Below the pieces are notes generated by a model. The model saw only the letters and a program-made list of their open reading frames with translations. It searched no databases and had not been told where the DNA came from. From a virus: a stretch of DNA of 30,938 nucleotides. Positions 8,522 to 18,009 of this stretch are shown here, one piece after another (within the stretch, counting starts at the first letter, position 1; every line of letters starts with the position of its first letter). The translations under genes and the position numbers were made by a program. Location: IMG/VR virus record IMGVR_UViG_3300007735_000599, positions 1 to 30,938 of that record; one strand, written 5' to 3'.

Positions 8522-9687
8522 TGACTTCTTCTTTTAATTTGGCTGGGTTTGGTACTGGTTTTAACGGCTTTAGCTCTTCAAATTTTAATGAAACTTTTTC
8601 AACTCCATCTAATTTTTATACAGGTGGATTTAATTTAGATCTTTCAAATTACAACATTCCAAAATACGACAAAGATGCTTTTTCAGCCGCTGCCGATTTT
8701 GGCGTACTTGGTTATACAAGTGACTTTAAATTAGATCTTTCAAATTACGATTTTTCAAAATACAGCACTGAAATTGGTTTTCCTAGTTATACAAGTGACT
8801 TTAAATTAGATCTTTCAAATTACGATTTTTCAAAATACAGCACTGAAATTGGTTTTCCTAGCAAATCCAATATTGCTCAAAATAATCAAAATATTGGGGA
8901 TATTTTTAAAGGTATTTTTGAATTACCTTCAATTCTTTCAATTGGCAAAGGAATCCTTCAAGGTGCTGGTGCTATAGCTGCTTATCAAAACCGAGCTGCC
9001 GAATCTCAAATGGCTACGGCTGCAGCTAATCAACAGTACTGGGCTCAATATGCAGATACTGTTGCTCAAAATTACCGACAGTATCAGGTACAACTTGAGT
9101 CTTATTACAGAGATCTTGATTACGCTCAGCGTCGTAGAGATTATGAAGATCAACTAGCCAAGCAGCAATCTGAATACAAGGGTGCTGTTTCTACCCAAGC
9201 TTTTAAAAATTTTCAAAAACAAATTGCTGACCTTGAAGGCCGCTTCTATGAAGAGGAAGCTAAAGAAACGATTGAAATGGAAAATATCCGTATTCAATCA
9301 ATTGCTGCTGCTAGTAAAGCAAAAGCTAAAGGTCAAGCTGGTCGTTCTATTGAGCGTCTTAATAACCAGTATCATCAGCAATATTTGGCTAACCTCAGCA
9401 ATAGAGAAGTTACTCGTAACTACCGGCTTGCTGACAAGGTACGGCAAGCAGAGGCTTTGGATGTAGCCCGTCAAAACACTTCTAATCAAGTCCAGTTCTA
9501 CACGCCTCAACCGATTCCTGATCCTGTTAAACCGCTAGCTCCGTTGCCTATTACGGCTGTGCCTCCTACCCCTGAGACCATGCCATCTGGAACAGCGCTT
9601 ACGATTGACTTAACGAATATTGGACTAGAGGCTCTTAGGAACTACCAGTCCATGCAACCTCCTGCACCCAAACCTATCGGCCAATGA
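8521..9687 (+). CDS. Internal virion protein (T7 gp14-like) with repetitive N-terminal extension
   Basis: The 388-residue product has two parts. Residues 1-125 are Phe/Ser/Asn/Tyr-rich and built of repeats around LDLSNY: a degenerate copy at about 33-54 and two identical 25-residue copies at 65-89 and 90-114. Residues 127-388 resemble gp14-like internal proteins: a hydrophobic segment (IFELPSILSIGKGILQGAGA), AAYQNRAAES, then a long charged helical region with a Pro-rich end. T7 gp14 has 196 residues and enters the outer membrane during ejection. The order gp12, gp14, gp15, gp16 supports the call. The extension is AT-rich compared with its neighbours. The end overlaps the next gene by 4 nt (ATGA). 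Confidence 0.85.
   Translation: MTSSFNLAGFGTGFNGFSSSNFNETFSTPSNFYTGGFNLDLSNYNIPKYDKDAFSAAADFGVLGYTSDFKLDLSNYDFSKYSTEIGFPSYTSDFKLDLSNYDFSKYSTEIGFPSKSNIAQNNQNIGDIFKGIFELPSILSIGKGILQGAGAIAAYQNRAAESQMATAAANQQYWAQYADTVAQNYRQYQVQLESYYRDLDYAQRRRDYEDQLAKQQSEYKGAVSTQAFKNFQKQIADLEGRFYEEEAKETIEMENIRIQSIAAASKAKAKGQAGRSIERLNNQYHQQYLANLSNREVTRNYRLADKVRQAEALDVARQNTSNQVQFYTPQPIPDPVKPLAPLPITAVPPTPETMPSGTALTIDLTNIGLEALRNYQSMQPPAPKPIGQ
8711..8861 (+). repeat. Perfect 75-bp tandem duplication inside the gp14-like gene
   Basis: Bases 8711-8786 are identical to 8786-8861 (76-nt identity, 75-bp period), giving two identical 25-residue copies that start YTSDFKLDLSNYDFSKYSTE. A degenerate third copy lies at about 8623-8670. 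Perfect DNA identity, including third codon positions, indicates a recent duplication. The period is a multiple of three, so the frame is kept. Confidence 0.97.
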
Positions 9688-12440
9688 CAAGCAGTTTTGG
9701 TATTACCCCGCAACGTCAACTTCGTGACCTTGTAGCCCAACCGGCTCGACCTACTGAACCTGCTCGTCCTGCTGAAACTCCAGCTACTCCTGTACAAGTT
9801 GGTGGTCAGTTGCTGTATGGAGCTAGCTACAAGCCAGGCTCAGGTGCCGAAGCAATTAGAAGTATTCAAGATTTTTTGAGCAACGAAGGCGCTTTTGGTA
9901 AAGCGACCGATATGTTGTTTGAAAATTACAAAGAACAAAAACGAGAAGAAGCGACAAGACTGCTGCAGCAAGAAGCTACTGCTTTGCGTGATTCACTTGA
10001 AAACGCAAAAGAAACAAAGATTCTGTCCAAGGCTGGTGATGAAAACCTTGCCCGTCAGAATCGTCTTAGCAACCCCTGGGTTAATTTCTTTTACTACGAC
10101 ACCAAAGCATCTAACGCTGGTAAACAGGTTGCTGTTGATCTGGCTGCTTGGGGTACTAAGCAATCTGAACGTCTTGCTGAAATTGATAACCCAGCAGAAC
10201 GTGCAGCACTTATTGCTGCCAAGGTTGATGATCTATTAAAGCCATATTCAGATGTTCCTTCTGCATTTCGTTCTGCAAAGATTGATCCGTTAGTTAGTTC
10301 GGCTTTGCTGGACGTTAAAAAGAACGTAACTAATAAAGTTTTTGAACGGCAAGAACTAAAGGACCAACAAACTGCTTCTGATATCTTTACTGGTGAAATC
10401 CGTCTAGGTGCCAAGTTTATTAAAGGTTCTTACGGCTCTCAAGCTGGTACGGTTTTTGGTCAACAGAGTCTTCAAAATGCTTACACCAAAGCGTATAACC
10501 AGTTTGTAATTAATCGTGGTTATTCAGAAAAGCAGTTTCATGAGTTGCTTTTTCGTGAAGCACCTTCTTTGTTTATTGATGCCAATAAAGATGGCTATAG
10601 CGACCTTGGTGAAACGTTTAGTTATTTAAACTACGTCAAAGCTTGGGAAAATATCAAAACCTCAGACGGTCAACCCATTCTTAATCTGCGTAACGCTAAA
10701 GGGGAGACGTTTAGAGAAGCTTTGCAAAATGGTGCTGTTCAAGCCGTAAAAGCTCAAGAGGTATTTGAAGGTTCTATTGAGCGTGGTATTCAAAGAACTC
10801 AACGTGAGTGGAAGCGTAACTTTAACGATGAGTCCACTCAGTTCTACGCTCAATTCCCTAATCCAACTGATCAACAAATTACTGACCAACGCGAAGCTCT
10901 TAAAGCTCGTAACCGTCAGCTAGCTGCCAGAGGGCTGCTTCCTGAGGGTATGTCAGTGGCTGATGCTGACGAAATGATTGATAAGACTTATCCGTTCCGT
11001 ACAGTCACCCTGAGTCCCACTGCAGAGGCGTTCCTCAAGCAAGAGGTTGATGATCTTGTAGCTCAAGGTGCTACCGAGCTGCCTGGTGATCTTGCTGCTC
11101 GTGTTGAGGGTACGTCTGTAATGGCGTATGCCATCAATAAATTTGGTGATGCCCGTCGTGAAGCTGCTAACCCCAACACCACCAAAGCTCGTGATGCTCT
11201 TGTTAAAGAACTAACTAAAGGTCTTGAAGCAAACTTCTTTGCCAAAGACGAGCAACTCAAAATGGTGGCTCAAGAAGGCAAAGTTGGTGAAACTAAAACT
11301 CGACTGGCAAGACAAGCAGCTTTACAAGCTTCCCAGCGCCTTCGTGTTGAAGGTTCTCGCTATATCAACAACAAGCTATATGAAGCCAGACAGCGAGGTG
11401 AAAACATTAATGATCCTGCTGTGCAGTTGAGAATTCTTGAAGACGCCAAGCGTTACTTCTATGATCAGGCTCCATATAGCAACGTTGATTCTTATTACAG
11501 CCTTGGTGCAGCGGATCTTGGTAAACCAAACCTGAAAGGTCCTGCCCTTGGTAAATCTAAACAGCGTCCTGACGGTAGCTGGGAGATCAGCATCAACGAC
11601 ACTGACAACCGTGCTACCTGGGCTTCTCTTGCTCGTAATACGTTTAAAAACGCTCCGCAAGCCAGAGAGTACCTCAAAAACAATTTTGTGTTTAACGAGC
11701 GTGAACTAAGCGAATTGAACTATGCCCTAGCTAGTGGAGATACTTCTCGACTTAGTGCTAGTACCCGCCGTAGCTTGGCAAACGTTCAGCAAGGTTTAAA
11801 CAACAAAGTCACGATTGCTGAAATTGTTCAACAGCAAGCCAATCGTTATGGTTTGTTGGATCAACCTCAATACCGAGCAAATGCAGCCAAAATTCAAGCT
11901 GCTGCTAAAGCACCTGTGGCTGGTACTGGTACTGCTCCTAGAGATCTGCAGCTTTATGTGTATAATTTGCATCACAGTCACTCAGCTAATCGAGCTGTTG
12001 ATTTTCAACTTGAGCGTGGTAATAGGGCTCAAACAGCAAACCCAATGCCAGCACCTATGAGTGGTCGTGTTGTGTATGCAGGCCCTGTTGATGGTTATGG
12101 CAATACGGTTGTGATTGAAGCTGATTCTGACGGTCCTGGTTATCGCAGAGGTGAACGACTGCTTCTTGCCCATGCTGCTCGACTGCTAGTGCGCCCTGGA
12201 CAACGTGTAAACCGTGGTCAAAACATTTTGATTGCTGGTGACATGAGTGCTACTAACAGCAACCCTGGTCGTTCTACAACTGGACGTGGAACTCCTGGTC
12301 ACCTTCATAGCCAACTGTTCCGCCCTGGCACTGGTTTTCCCAGTCAGATTGACCAGTTTGAGCAATCTAGGCAGAACGATTTCTTTAAAAAAGCTGTTTA
12401 TCCGTTGTTCCGTAAAGTAAGCGATCCCAACAGACGTTAA
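9684..12440 (+). CDS. Internal virion protein (T7 gp15-like) with C-terminal M23 peptidase-like domain
   Basis: The 918-residue product follows the gp14-like gene with a 4-nt overlap, as T7 gp15 does, but is longer than T7 gp15 (747). Residues 1-740 are mostly charged helix with no motif I can name. Residues about 755-900 look like an M23 (LytM-type) endopeptidase fold: NRAVDF (Asp773), GRVVYAGPVDGYGNTVVIEA, LLLAHA (His830), RPGQRVNRGQNILIAGD and GHLH (His873, His875). The first zinc ligand of the usual HxxxD motif is Asn769 here; His763, 764 and 766 lie close by. If active it would cut peptidoglycan cross-links during DNA ejection; if not, it may only bind cell wall. The gp15 assignment rests mainly on order and size. 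Confidence 0.85.
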   Translation: MTSSFGITPQRQLRDLVAQPARPTEPARPAETPATPVQVGGQLLYGASYKPGSGAEAIRSIQDFLSNEGAFGKATDMLFENYKEQKREEATRLLQQEATALRDSLENAKETKILSKAGDENLARQNRLSNPWVNFFYYDTKASNAGKQVAVDLAAWGTKQSERLAEIDNPAERAALIAAKVDDLLKPYSDVPSAFRSAKIDPLVSSALLDVKKNVTNKVFERQELKDQQTASDIFTGEIRLGAKFIKGSYGSQAGTVFGQQSLQNAYTKAYNQFVINRGYSEKQFHELLFREAPSLFIDANKDGYSDLGETFSYLNYVKAWENIKTSDGQPILNLRNAKGETFREALQNGAVQAVKAQEVFEGSIERGIQRTQREWKRNFNDESTQFYAQFPNPTDQQITDQREALKARNRQLAARGLLPEGMSVADADEMIDKTYPFRTVTLSPTAEAFLKQEVDDLVAQGATELPGDLAARVEGTSVMAYAINKFGDARREAANPNTTKARDALVKELTKGLEANFFAKDEQLKMVAQEGKVGETKTRLARQAALQASQRLRVEGSRYINNKLYEARQRGENINDPAVQLRILEDAKRYFYDQAPYSNVDSYYSLGAADLGKPNLKGPALGKSKQRPDGSWEISINDTDNRATWASLARNTFKNAPQAREYLKNNFVFNERELSELNYALASGDTSRLSASTRRSLANVQQGLNNKVTIAEIVQQQANRYGLLDQPQYRANAAKIQAAAKAPVAGTGTAPRDLQLYVYNLHHSHSANRAVDFQLERGNRAQTANPMPAPMSGRVVYAGPVDGYGNTVVIEADSDGPGYRRGERLLLAHAARLLVRPGQRVNRGQNILIAGDMSATNSNPGRSTTGRGTPGHLHSQLFRPGTGFPSQIDQFEQSRQNDFFKKAVYPLFRKVSDPNRR

Positions 12441-12467
12441 GTATTTTCTAGTTATATCCGTTAGTTT

Positions 12468-12495
12468 GGAGGAAGCGCAGATGCTTTCTTCCTAA
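12468..12495 (+). promoter_or_regulatory. Hairpin with Shine-Dalgarno and 4-codon leader frame before the gp16-like gene
   Basis: GGAGGAAGC (12468-12476) pairs with GCTTTCTTCC (12483-12492) with one bulged T; the loop is GCAGAT. The strong GGAGG is well spaced for ATG 12481, not for the gp16-like ATG 12496. ATG 12481 opens a frame of only four codons (Met-Leu-Ser-Ser) whose TAA (12493-12495) touches ATG 12496. This suggests leader translation with re-initiation, or a structure-controlled start. There is no T tract, so it is unlikely to be a terminator. Confidence 0.6.
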
Positions 12496-15400
12496 ATGCC
12501 ATACGTCCCCCTTCGTAACGGTCAAAGTCTTTTCATAGCGGATCCTGATCAGGCAGAACAGCGGTATCAACAAGAGTGGAATCAAGGTGGTACTACCCCT
12601 CAAGTAAGTGCTGCCCCGAAACCTGCAGCAAAACCTAAGCCTAAAGCTGCACCTAAACGTGGTTTTGACCTTGGCCGCTTTATGCAGCAAGCGGGGGCTG
12701 ACGTTGCTCGGGTGGTTCCTGAGGCTGTTCGTAAGCTGTTTAACGATCCCATTGCAGCAGCTCAGCAAGTCGGTGCTTTGACTCAAGGTATTGACCTTGG
12801 CTCAGCCCTTTCTGCGGGCCCTATGGGCGGTGGCATGCCCACTGTGGAGACTGATCGCAAGCTGGTAGAGCAACGTCAGAAGAACGCTCAAGCGGCCATA
12901 GAAGCCCTCCAGAAGACCGGTAAAGACCCTGAAGGCTTTAGCTATGGCATCCGTCCTAATGTGCCTGTCCTGGGTCCTCTGTTCAGCGAAGACAGCGAGT
13001 TTGTTAAGAAGAACATCAAACCAAAGACTTGGGGTGGTCAGCTAGCTGCTGGTGTGTTTGCATCTATTGGTGGTGACAAGGGGGTTAGCAAACTGCTCAA
13101 AGCTCCATCAATGATGGGTAAGACTGTTCAAACTGCAGACAAACTTGTTGATATCTGGAAAGCTGGTGATATTAAAAACGGCGCAAAAGTAATTACTAGT
13201 TTCCTGGTTAAGGACGTTATTCCTAACGCCATTCAGGATGCAATGTTCTTTGCTCCTACTCCTCCTGCTGCTGTTCAAAAACAGTTGGAAGAGATTCAAA
13301 AGTTGCGTACTCCTGAACAACGGATTGCTGCAGCTAAGGTTCTGCGAGCTACGACCCCTGCAGAATTTGATTACGCCTTTGAGCAGCTAAAAAACGTCAG
13401 TGCTGGTGCTGCTGCTCTTGGTGTGCTTCGTGGTGGTTTCTATGCAGCTAATAAGTTTCTAAACAAAGCCACGTCTGGTATTCCTGTTGCACAAGCTTTT
13501 GAAGAGTCAGCTAACGAAAGCGAACCTATTCTGCGTCAAGCTCTAGAAGCAGAAGGGTTGCTGCGGGCTAATGAACTGCGTGAGCAACGTCTCGGTGATG
13601 TAACTTCTCAGCTTTACCGTAAGATTGAAGAGAACGTTGCTGAGATTGCAAAAGGTGGTCGTGCTGGTGCTGAGTCGTTCCTGACAAAGCGTCGTGAGTT
13701 GCTGCCTGAAACTGAGAACATTCTTGCTGACCTTCAAGGTGCTCCTGATCTGACCCCTCAGCTGCAGCAAGTTGAAGTTGATATTGCTACAGCTCAAAAG
13801 ATCCTTGGCGTTAAAAACGCTGATGAGTTGACTGCAAAAAGCTCCATGATCCAAGAGCGGCTTGCTGGTTATGAAGCTGCTATTGCAAAGGATCCTGATT
13901 GGATTAATAAGAGCACTGGTACTGGTAAACGAGCCAGTAAGAACAGCTCCAAGCTGCGTAAAGCTACTGAACTGTCTGATCAGATCAAACTGCTTCAAGA
14001 CCTGTACGTTCAGCGTTCTCAATTTGAAAGTTCAAACCTTCAACGTGTAGCTAAAGAAGGTGAACTGGAGCGTCTAACTGTTGACGCAATGACGGCTTCC
14101 ATTGGGTTCCGTAATAGCCTGAACGATGCTCGCACTTTGATCAACGCTCTCGATGAGCTTGATATGGAGCGTGTGCAACTGCTGGAAAGCCGTAACTCTC
14201 AGTTGTTTGCAGAGAACCGTCTCGATGAGATGGATTTTGACTACAGCATTAAAGATGCTTACGGCGAAGCTTATGGGGAACTCAAAGACCTTCTAAACGC
14301 CGCTGAGGCTGCTGTAACTACTGGCAACCTCAACGAAGACTTTATGCGGATGTTTGTTCAGCAAACAGATGCAATCCACAACAAAGTCATTGAAAACGGT
14401 GGTCTTGCTCCCATCGTTCCTGAGATGCCTGGTGGTGTTGATATTGGTGATGAGGTTCCTGTAACCACTCAAGCTGAGGAAGCTATTGATCCTCAGATTG
14501 GTCTTCCGCGTGACCCTGCACCAATTGCTAACCCTGTACCAATCACTAAAACCGACGAAGGTGAGTTGGTTATTGATGCTGACGCTTTGGCTGAGAAAGA
14601 GTTCCAGCAAGCTCCTCAGTTGGATGAAGTTGTTGGATCTGTTGCTGACCTGATTAAAGAGACCAACAAAAATCTCAAGATCCATCAAGATCCAACTGAA
14701 ACCAAAGCAACCATTGAAGAATTTGTCCATGGTGTAAACGACATTATCACCAAGCAAGGTGAGCAAGTTGTTGATGACCTGCGTAACGGTACTGATCTGG
14801 CTGAAGACGTTACTCAGATTTACAGCACTAACGCAAACAAATACACAAGTTCTCTTGAAAACGCTATTGCTGTTAAACAAGCTGTAGACAGCCTTGAAGG
14901 TCGTAAAGCGATTCTTCCTCAGCAATATGGCATTGCAATTAGAAAGCTGGCTACGTTGCTGGGTAATAACTCAACAATTAGAAAGATTGCTGTTTTTGCT
15001 GAGTCTGAAAAGTTTGGTAAAGAGATTCAAAAGAACCTAAACAAAATTATGGTTCCCGTGGCAATGCTGGATGACAGTGCTGCTGCAGCCCTTCGTGATG
15101 CCCGTAACCTGCGTCAAATTATTCAAGGTGAAGAGATTGAAGGTTTGGATCGTGTCACAGCCCTTTCTAATGCTGCTGACAGTTACCAAGTGCTAATGGC
15201 TAACGCAAAAGCCATGAACGCGCTGTTCTATGGCGTTGGTAATGCTTTGAGGTTGTTTGATCGTCGTACTCGTCTTGGTTTTGCTATTCAAGATCCCAAA
15301 GCTCTTTTCAGTGAATTAAATCAACAACTGGCATCTTTTGGTGATAGTAGTGAGTTTGCCAACGCTGCAGCCAAAGCAGCTCAAGACGCTAAAGAAGAAA

Positions 15401-18009
15401 TGGATCAAAATATTGGTCAATTCTTCAACAAAGTAAAAGCTGGTGAAGATCTGACTGATGAAGAGTTTGAAGGGTTTGAAAACCTGATTGAAAAGCTGTA
15501 TCAAAGCCAGGGTGACTACGAGCGTCTTAAGGAACTTGAATTAACTGGCAGTGCAGTGCTGGCTCGTTTGCAGACTGGCTCTCCGCTGTCTAACCCAGCA
15601 ATGATTGCTTCTATTCCAATTCAGTCAATTCCAGAACAAACGGTTCAGTTGCTTGGTATGGCTGCACCAGTAATTACTAACAAAACAGCTAAATGGCTTA
15701 CTGGTAAAAACATCTCAGCTGCTGAAAACCTTAAAGAAGCTCGTGTTGCTCAGGAAACTTTGCTGCAACTTCGATTCACAATTGGTGAAGCTTTAAATAC
15801 TACTTACAACCGTTTTGTATATGGCCGAGCAATTACTGATCCAGCTCAAGCTGCTGACGCTGCTTATGAACTAGCTCGTCGTTCTGGACTGCGGCGTGAA
15901 GAAGCTATTTCTCAAGATCTTAGTGCTACTGCTTTTAAAACTCCGTTCTTTAATTACGTCCTTGAAAAGAGCGAAGAAAACGAAGGCATTTTTGATTTGC
16001 TAAACAAGACTCGTGTAATGACAAAAGTCTTCCACGATTACTTTATGCCTGGTGAAGCGTGGAGCAAGCGAAGCACTATTGGTAAAGCAATTGGTCTTTC
16101 AACCACAGCTTTGCGTGGTATGGGTGTTGGTAAAGAAAGTTATTACCCAGGTGGTGAAGATGTAAACCTTACAATCTTTAACCAGCTCTCTGCTGCTGCT
16201 GATGAACTTTCAACTTCTTTATTTGTCAATGCAGGGGCACGGGCGCGAGCAATTGTTGAAGTTGATGATCAAATTGCTGCTGGAATGATTCAACAATCTG
16301 ATCGTGCTGCTGAAATTGCTAGTCGGCTTGATAAAGAAGTTTCTAATATTTATCAACCAATCAAAGTTGGTTTTGATCAAAAAACAATTGGCTACGCAGT
16401 TAACGATGAAAAGATGCTGCGCCTGACTAGAGCTGTAAACCTAACTGAAGAACTGACTGGTCCTCTTGGTTCAGTTACAGATGCTATTAACACTTGGCGT
16501 CAAAGTAACTTTGCACCTCTTGCGTTTTTTGCTCGTGACATTTTCCCAATTATTACTTCTCCTATTAATGGAATTAAGCGAGCAGCAATGATTGCTTATG
16601 GCGGTGAAGTTGTTCAAGCTTCTGCTGATGCTGTAAGGGCTGCTGCTTCTGCCACACTTAAAAATCTTCCTGAATCTGTTTCCGATTTACTACCTCCTGA
16701 TGTAAAACAACAAATTATTAATTTTGAAAGCAAATATATGAGCAGTGATCCGGTTGAACGGAACCTTGCTCAAGGTGCTTTGGCTTTGTCTGTTGGTATT
16801 AATTCTCTTGCTTTCTTCTTGGTTCGTGATGGCAATCAAGACATTACTGGTGGTCTTGAAAACTCTTATCGAGAAGCAGAAGGTGCTGTTGAACCTTATA
16901 CCTGGTTGATTGGCGGTCAAGCCCTTCCTTACCGGTACCTACCTGTTTTAGGTAATACCTTGGCGTTCCACGCAACCATTCGTGATTTGATTGAGTTTGC
17001 CCCTGGCAAAGATACTTCTGGTTTAGTTGCTTTGGCAGCAGCCTCTCTTGCAAACACAATTCTGGAAACTCCAGCTATTGCTGGTTTTGACAAACTTATT
17101 AAAGCGCTAACTCAAGCAGGTCAAGGTGACATTAGTCGGATGCAAAAGCTTTTGTCTGAGTCTGTAGCTAAAGCTGGTGATCCTTATCTCAACCTGCGTA
17201 AGGTTATTGTGCAAGGTTTTGATCCTCGTAAACCTGCTACTCCTGTCAGCAAATTTGCTAATAGCAAGTTTTACAGCAGAGGAAAAATTGGTGAAAAAGG
17301 CATTTCACTGGAGGACTTTAAACACAGCGTTGCCGATTCATTGTTTGCAACCTTTGGTATTGCTACTGAGTACAACCCAATTGCCATACTTACTGAAGCA
17401 ACAATGGCTGCAATTACTAAAGACCCTGAGCTGCGTACAAGGTCCCGTAAAGCCCTTTGGTATGGCAAACCTGGCACTACAGTCAACGCTAACAACGCTG
17501 GTGTTTGGTACCCCATTCAAGCTGTCCTAGGACGCTACTGGACGTTCCCCAACAAAATGGAGGATGATCCTGTAGCTAAAGAGATGGTCTACAACCTTGT
17601 CAGCCCACCTCGTAAAACCCTGTACCACAGCGATGGAGTTGGTATTAACGACAGCGTGTTGAACGATTTCAATCACTTCTTAAACAGTGAGTTTACGTTC
17701 TACGCAAACGGTAACCAGTACAAAGGCACTCACAAATACCTTAAAGAATTGGTTACCAGCAAAGAATACACTCAGTATCCTGGCGTTGATAGCCCGTTTA
17801 AAATGGGTCCATTTGGTTTGGTTCAAGATGCCAATTGGAATCGAGAAGACAATATACGAAGTGTGATTCTTAAAAACGAAGTAAGTAAACTTATAGGTAT
17901 TGCTAAGGAGCAATTCTTGATGGGAGACCTACCCGGTCAACGCTACAAAGCGCCACCTGAAATGAAACAAATGATTCTCAACAACCGTCTGACCGGAGGC
18001 TCTAACTAA
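12496..18009 (+). CDS. Internal core protein (T7 gp16-like), very large
   Basis: At 1837 residues this is the largest gene in the window; T7 gp16 has 1318. The position after the gp15-like gene and before the tail fibre, the long Ala/Glu/Leu/Lys-rich helical make-up, and a C-terminal region with hydrophobic stretches (APLAFFARDIFPIITSPING near 1340 and PYTWLIGGQALPYRYLPVLG near 1467) support an ejected inner-core protein that spans the inner membrane and helps pull DNA in. T7 gp16 has an N-terminal lytic transglycosylase. I see no such motif here: the N terminus is Pro/Lys/Ala-rich. Residues 680-720 form a Pro/Glu/Asp linker. The stop overlaps the fibre ATG by 1 nt (TAATG). Confidence 0.85.
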   Translation: MPYVPLRNGQSLFIADPDQAEQRYQQEWNQGGTTPQVSAAPKPAAKPKPKAAPKRGFDLGRFMQQAGADVARVVPEAVRKLFNDPIAAAQQVGALTQGIDLGSALSAGPMGGGMPTVETDRKLVEQRQKNAQAAIEALQKTGKDPEGFSYGIRPNVPVLGPLFSEDSEFVKKNIKPKTWGGQLAAGVFASIGGDKGVSKLLKAPSMMGKTVQTADKLVDIWKAGDIKNGAKVITSFLVKDVIPNAIQDAMFFAPTPPAAVQKQLEEIQKLRTPEQRIAAAKVLRATTPAEFDYAFEQLKNVSAGAAALGVLRGGFYAANKFLNKATSGIPVAQAFEESANESEPILRQALEAEGLLRANELREQRLGDVTSQLYRKIEENVAEIAKGGRAGAESFLTKRRELLPETENILADLQGAPDLTPQLQQVEVDIATAQKILGVKNADELTAKSSMIQERLAGYEAAIAKDPDWINKSTGTGKRASKNSSKLRKATELSDQIKLLQDLYVQRSQFESSNLQRVAKEGELERLTVDAMTASIGFRNSLNDARTLINALDELDMERVQLLESRNSQLFAENRLDEMDFDYSIKDAYGEAYGELKDLLNAAEAAVTTGNLNEDFMRMFVQQTDAIHNKVIENGGLAPIVPEMPGGVDIGDEVPVTTQAEEAIDPQIGLPRDPAPIANPVPITKTDEGELVIDADALAEKEFQQAPQLDEVVGSVADLIKETNKNLKIHQDPTETKATIEEFVHGVNDIITKQGEQVVDDLRNGTDLAEDVTQIYSTNANKYTSSLENAIAVKQAVDSLEGRKAILPQQYGIAIRKLATLLGNNSTIRKIAVFAESEKFGKEIQKNLNKIMVPVAMLDDSAAAALRDARNLRQIIQGEEIEGLDRVTALSNAADSYQVLMANAKAMNALFYGVGNALRLFDRRTRLGFAIQDPKALFSELNQQLASFGDSSEFANAAAKAAQDAKEEMDQNIGQFFNKVKAGEDLTDEEFEGFENLIEKLYQSQGDYERLKELELTGSAVLARLQTGSPLSNPAMIASIPIQSIPEQTVQLLGMAAPVITNKTAKWLTGKNISAAENLKEARVAQETLLQLRFTIGEALNTTYNRFVYGRAITDPAQAADAAYELARRSGLRREEAISQDLSATAFKTPFFNYVLEKSEENEGIFDLLNKTRVMTKVFHDYFMPGEAWSKRSTIGKAIGLSTTALRGMGVGKESYYPGGEDVNLTIFNQLSAAADELSTSLFVNAGARARAIVEVDDQIAAGMIQQSDRAAEIASRLDKEVSNIYQPIKVGFDQKTIGYAVNDEKMLRLTRAVNLTEELTGPLGSVTDAINTWRQSNFAPLAFFARDIFPIITSPINGIKRAAMIAYGGEVVQASADAVRAAASATLKNLPESVSDLLPPDVKQQIINFESKYMSSDPVERNLAQGALALSVGINSLAFFLVRDGNQDITGGLENSYREAEGAVEPYTWLIGGQALPYRYLPVLGNTLAFHATIRDLIEFAPGKDTSGLVALAAASLANTILETPAIAGFDKLIKALTQAGQGDISRMQKLLSESVAKAGDPYLNLRKVIVQGFDPRKPATPVSKFANSKFYSRGKIGEKGISLEDFKHSVADSLFATFGIATEYNPIAILTEATMAAITKDPELRTRSRKALWYGKPGTTVNANNAGVWYPIQAVLGRYWTFPNKMEDDPVAKEMVYNLVSPPRKTLYHSDGVGINDSVLNDFNHFLNSEFTFYANGNQYKGTHKYLKELVTSKEYTQYPGVDSPFKMGPFGLVQDANWNREDNIRSVILKNEVSKLIGIAKEQFLMGDLPGQRYKAPPEMKQMILNNRLTGGSN

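Noticed and set aside
8623-8861. CRISPR-like or phase-variable array in the gp14-like gene
   Set aside because: The units are directly adjacent, have no spacers and keep the reading frame; this is a coding tandem duplication.
12468-12492. Intrinsic terminator before the gp16-like gene
   Set aside because: The hairpin is good but no T tract follows; the sequence runs straight into TAA and ATG.
14293-14925. 210-residue frame on the - strand inside the gp16-like gene
   Set aside because: Antisense shadow of a continuous 1837-codon gene; rich in Phe, Ser, Leu and Asn as expected from reverse reading of Glu/Lys/Ala codons.
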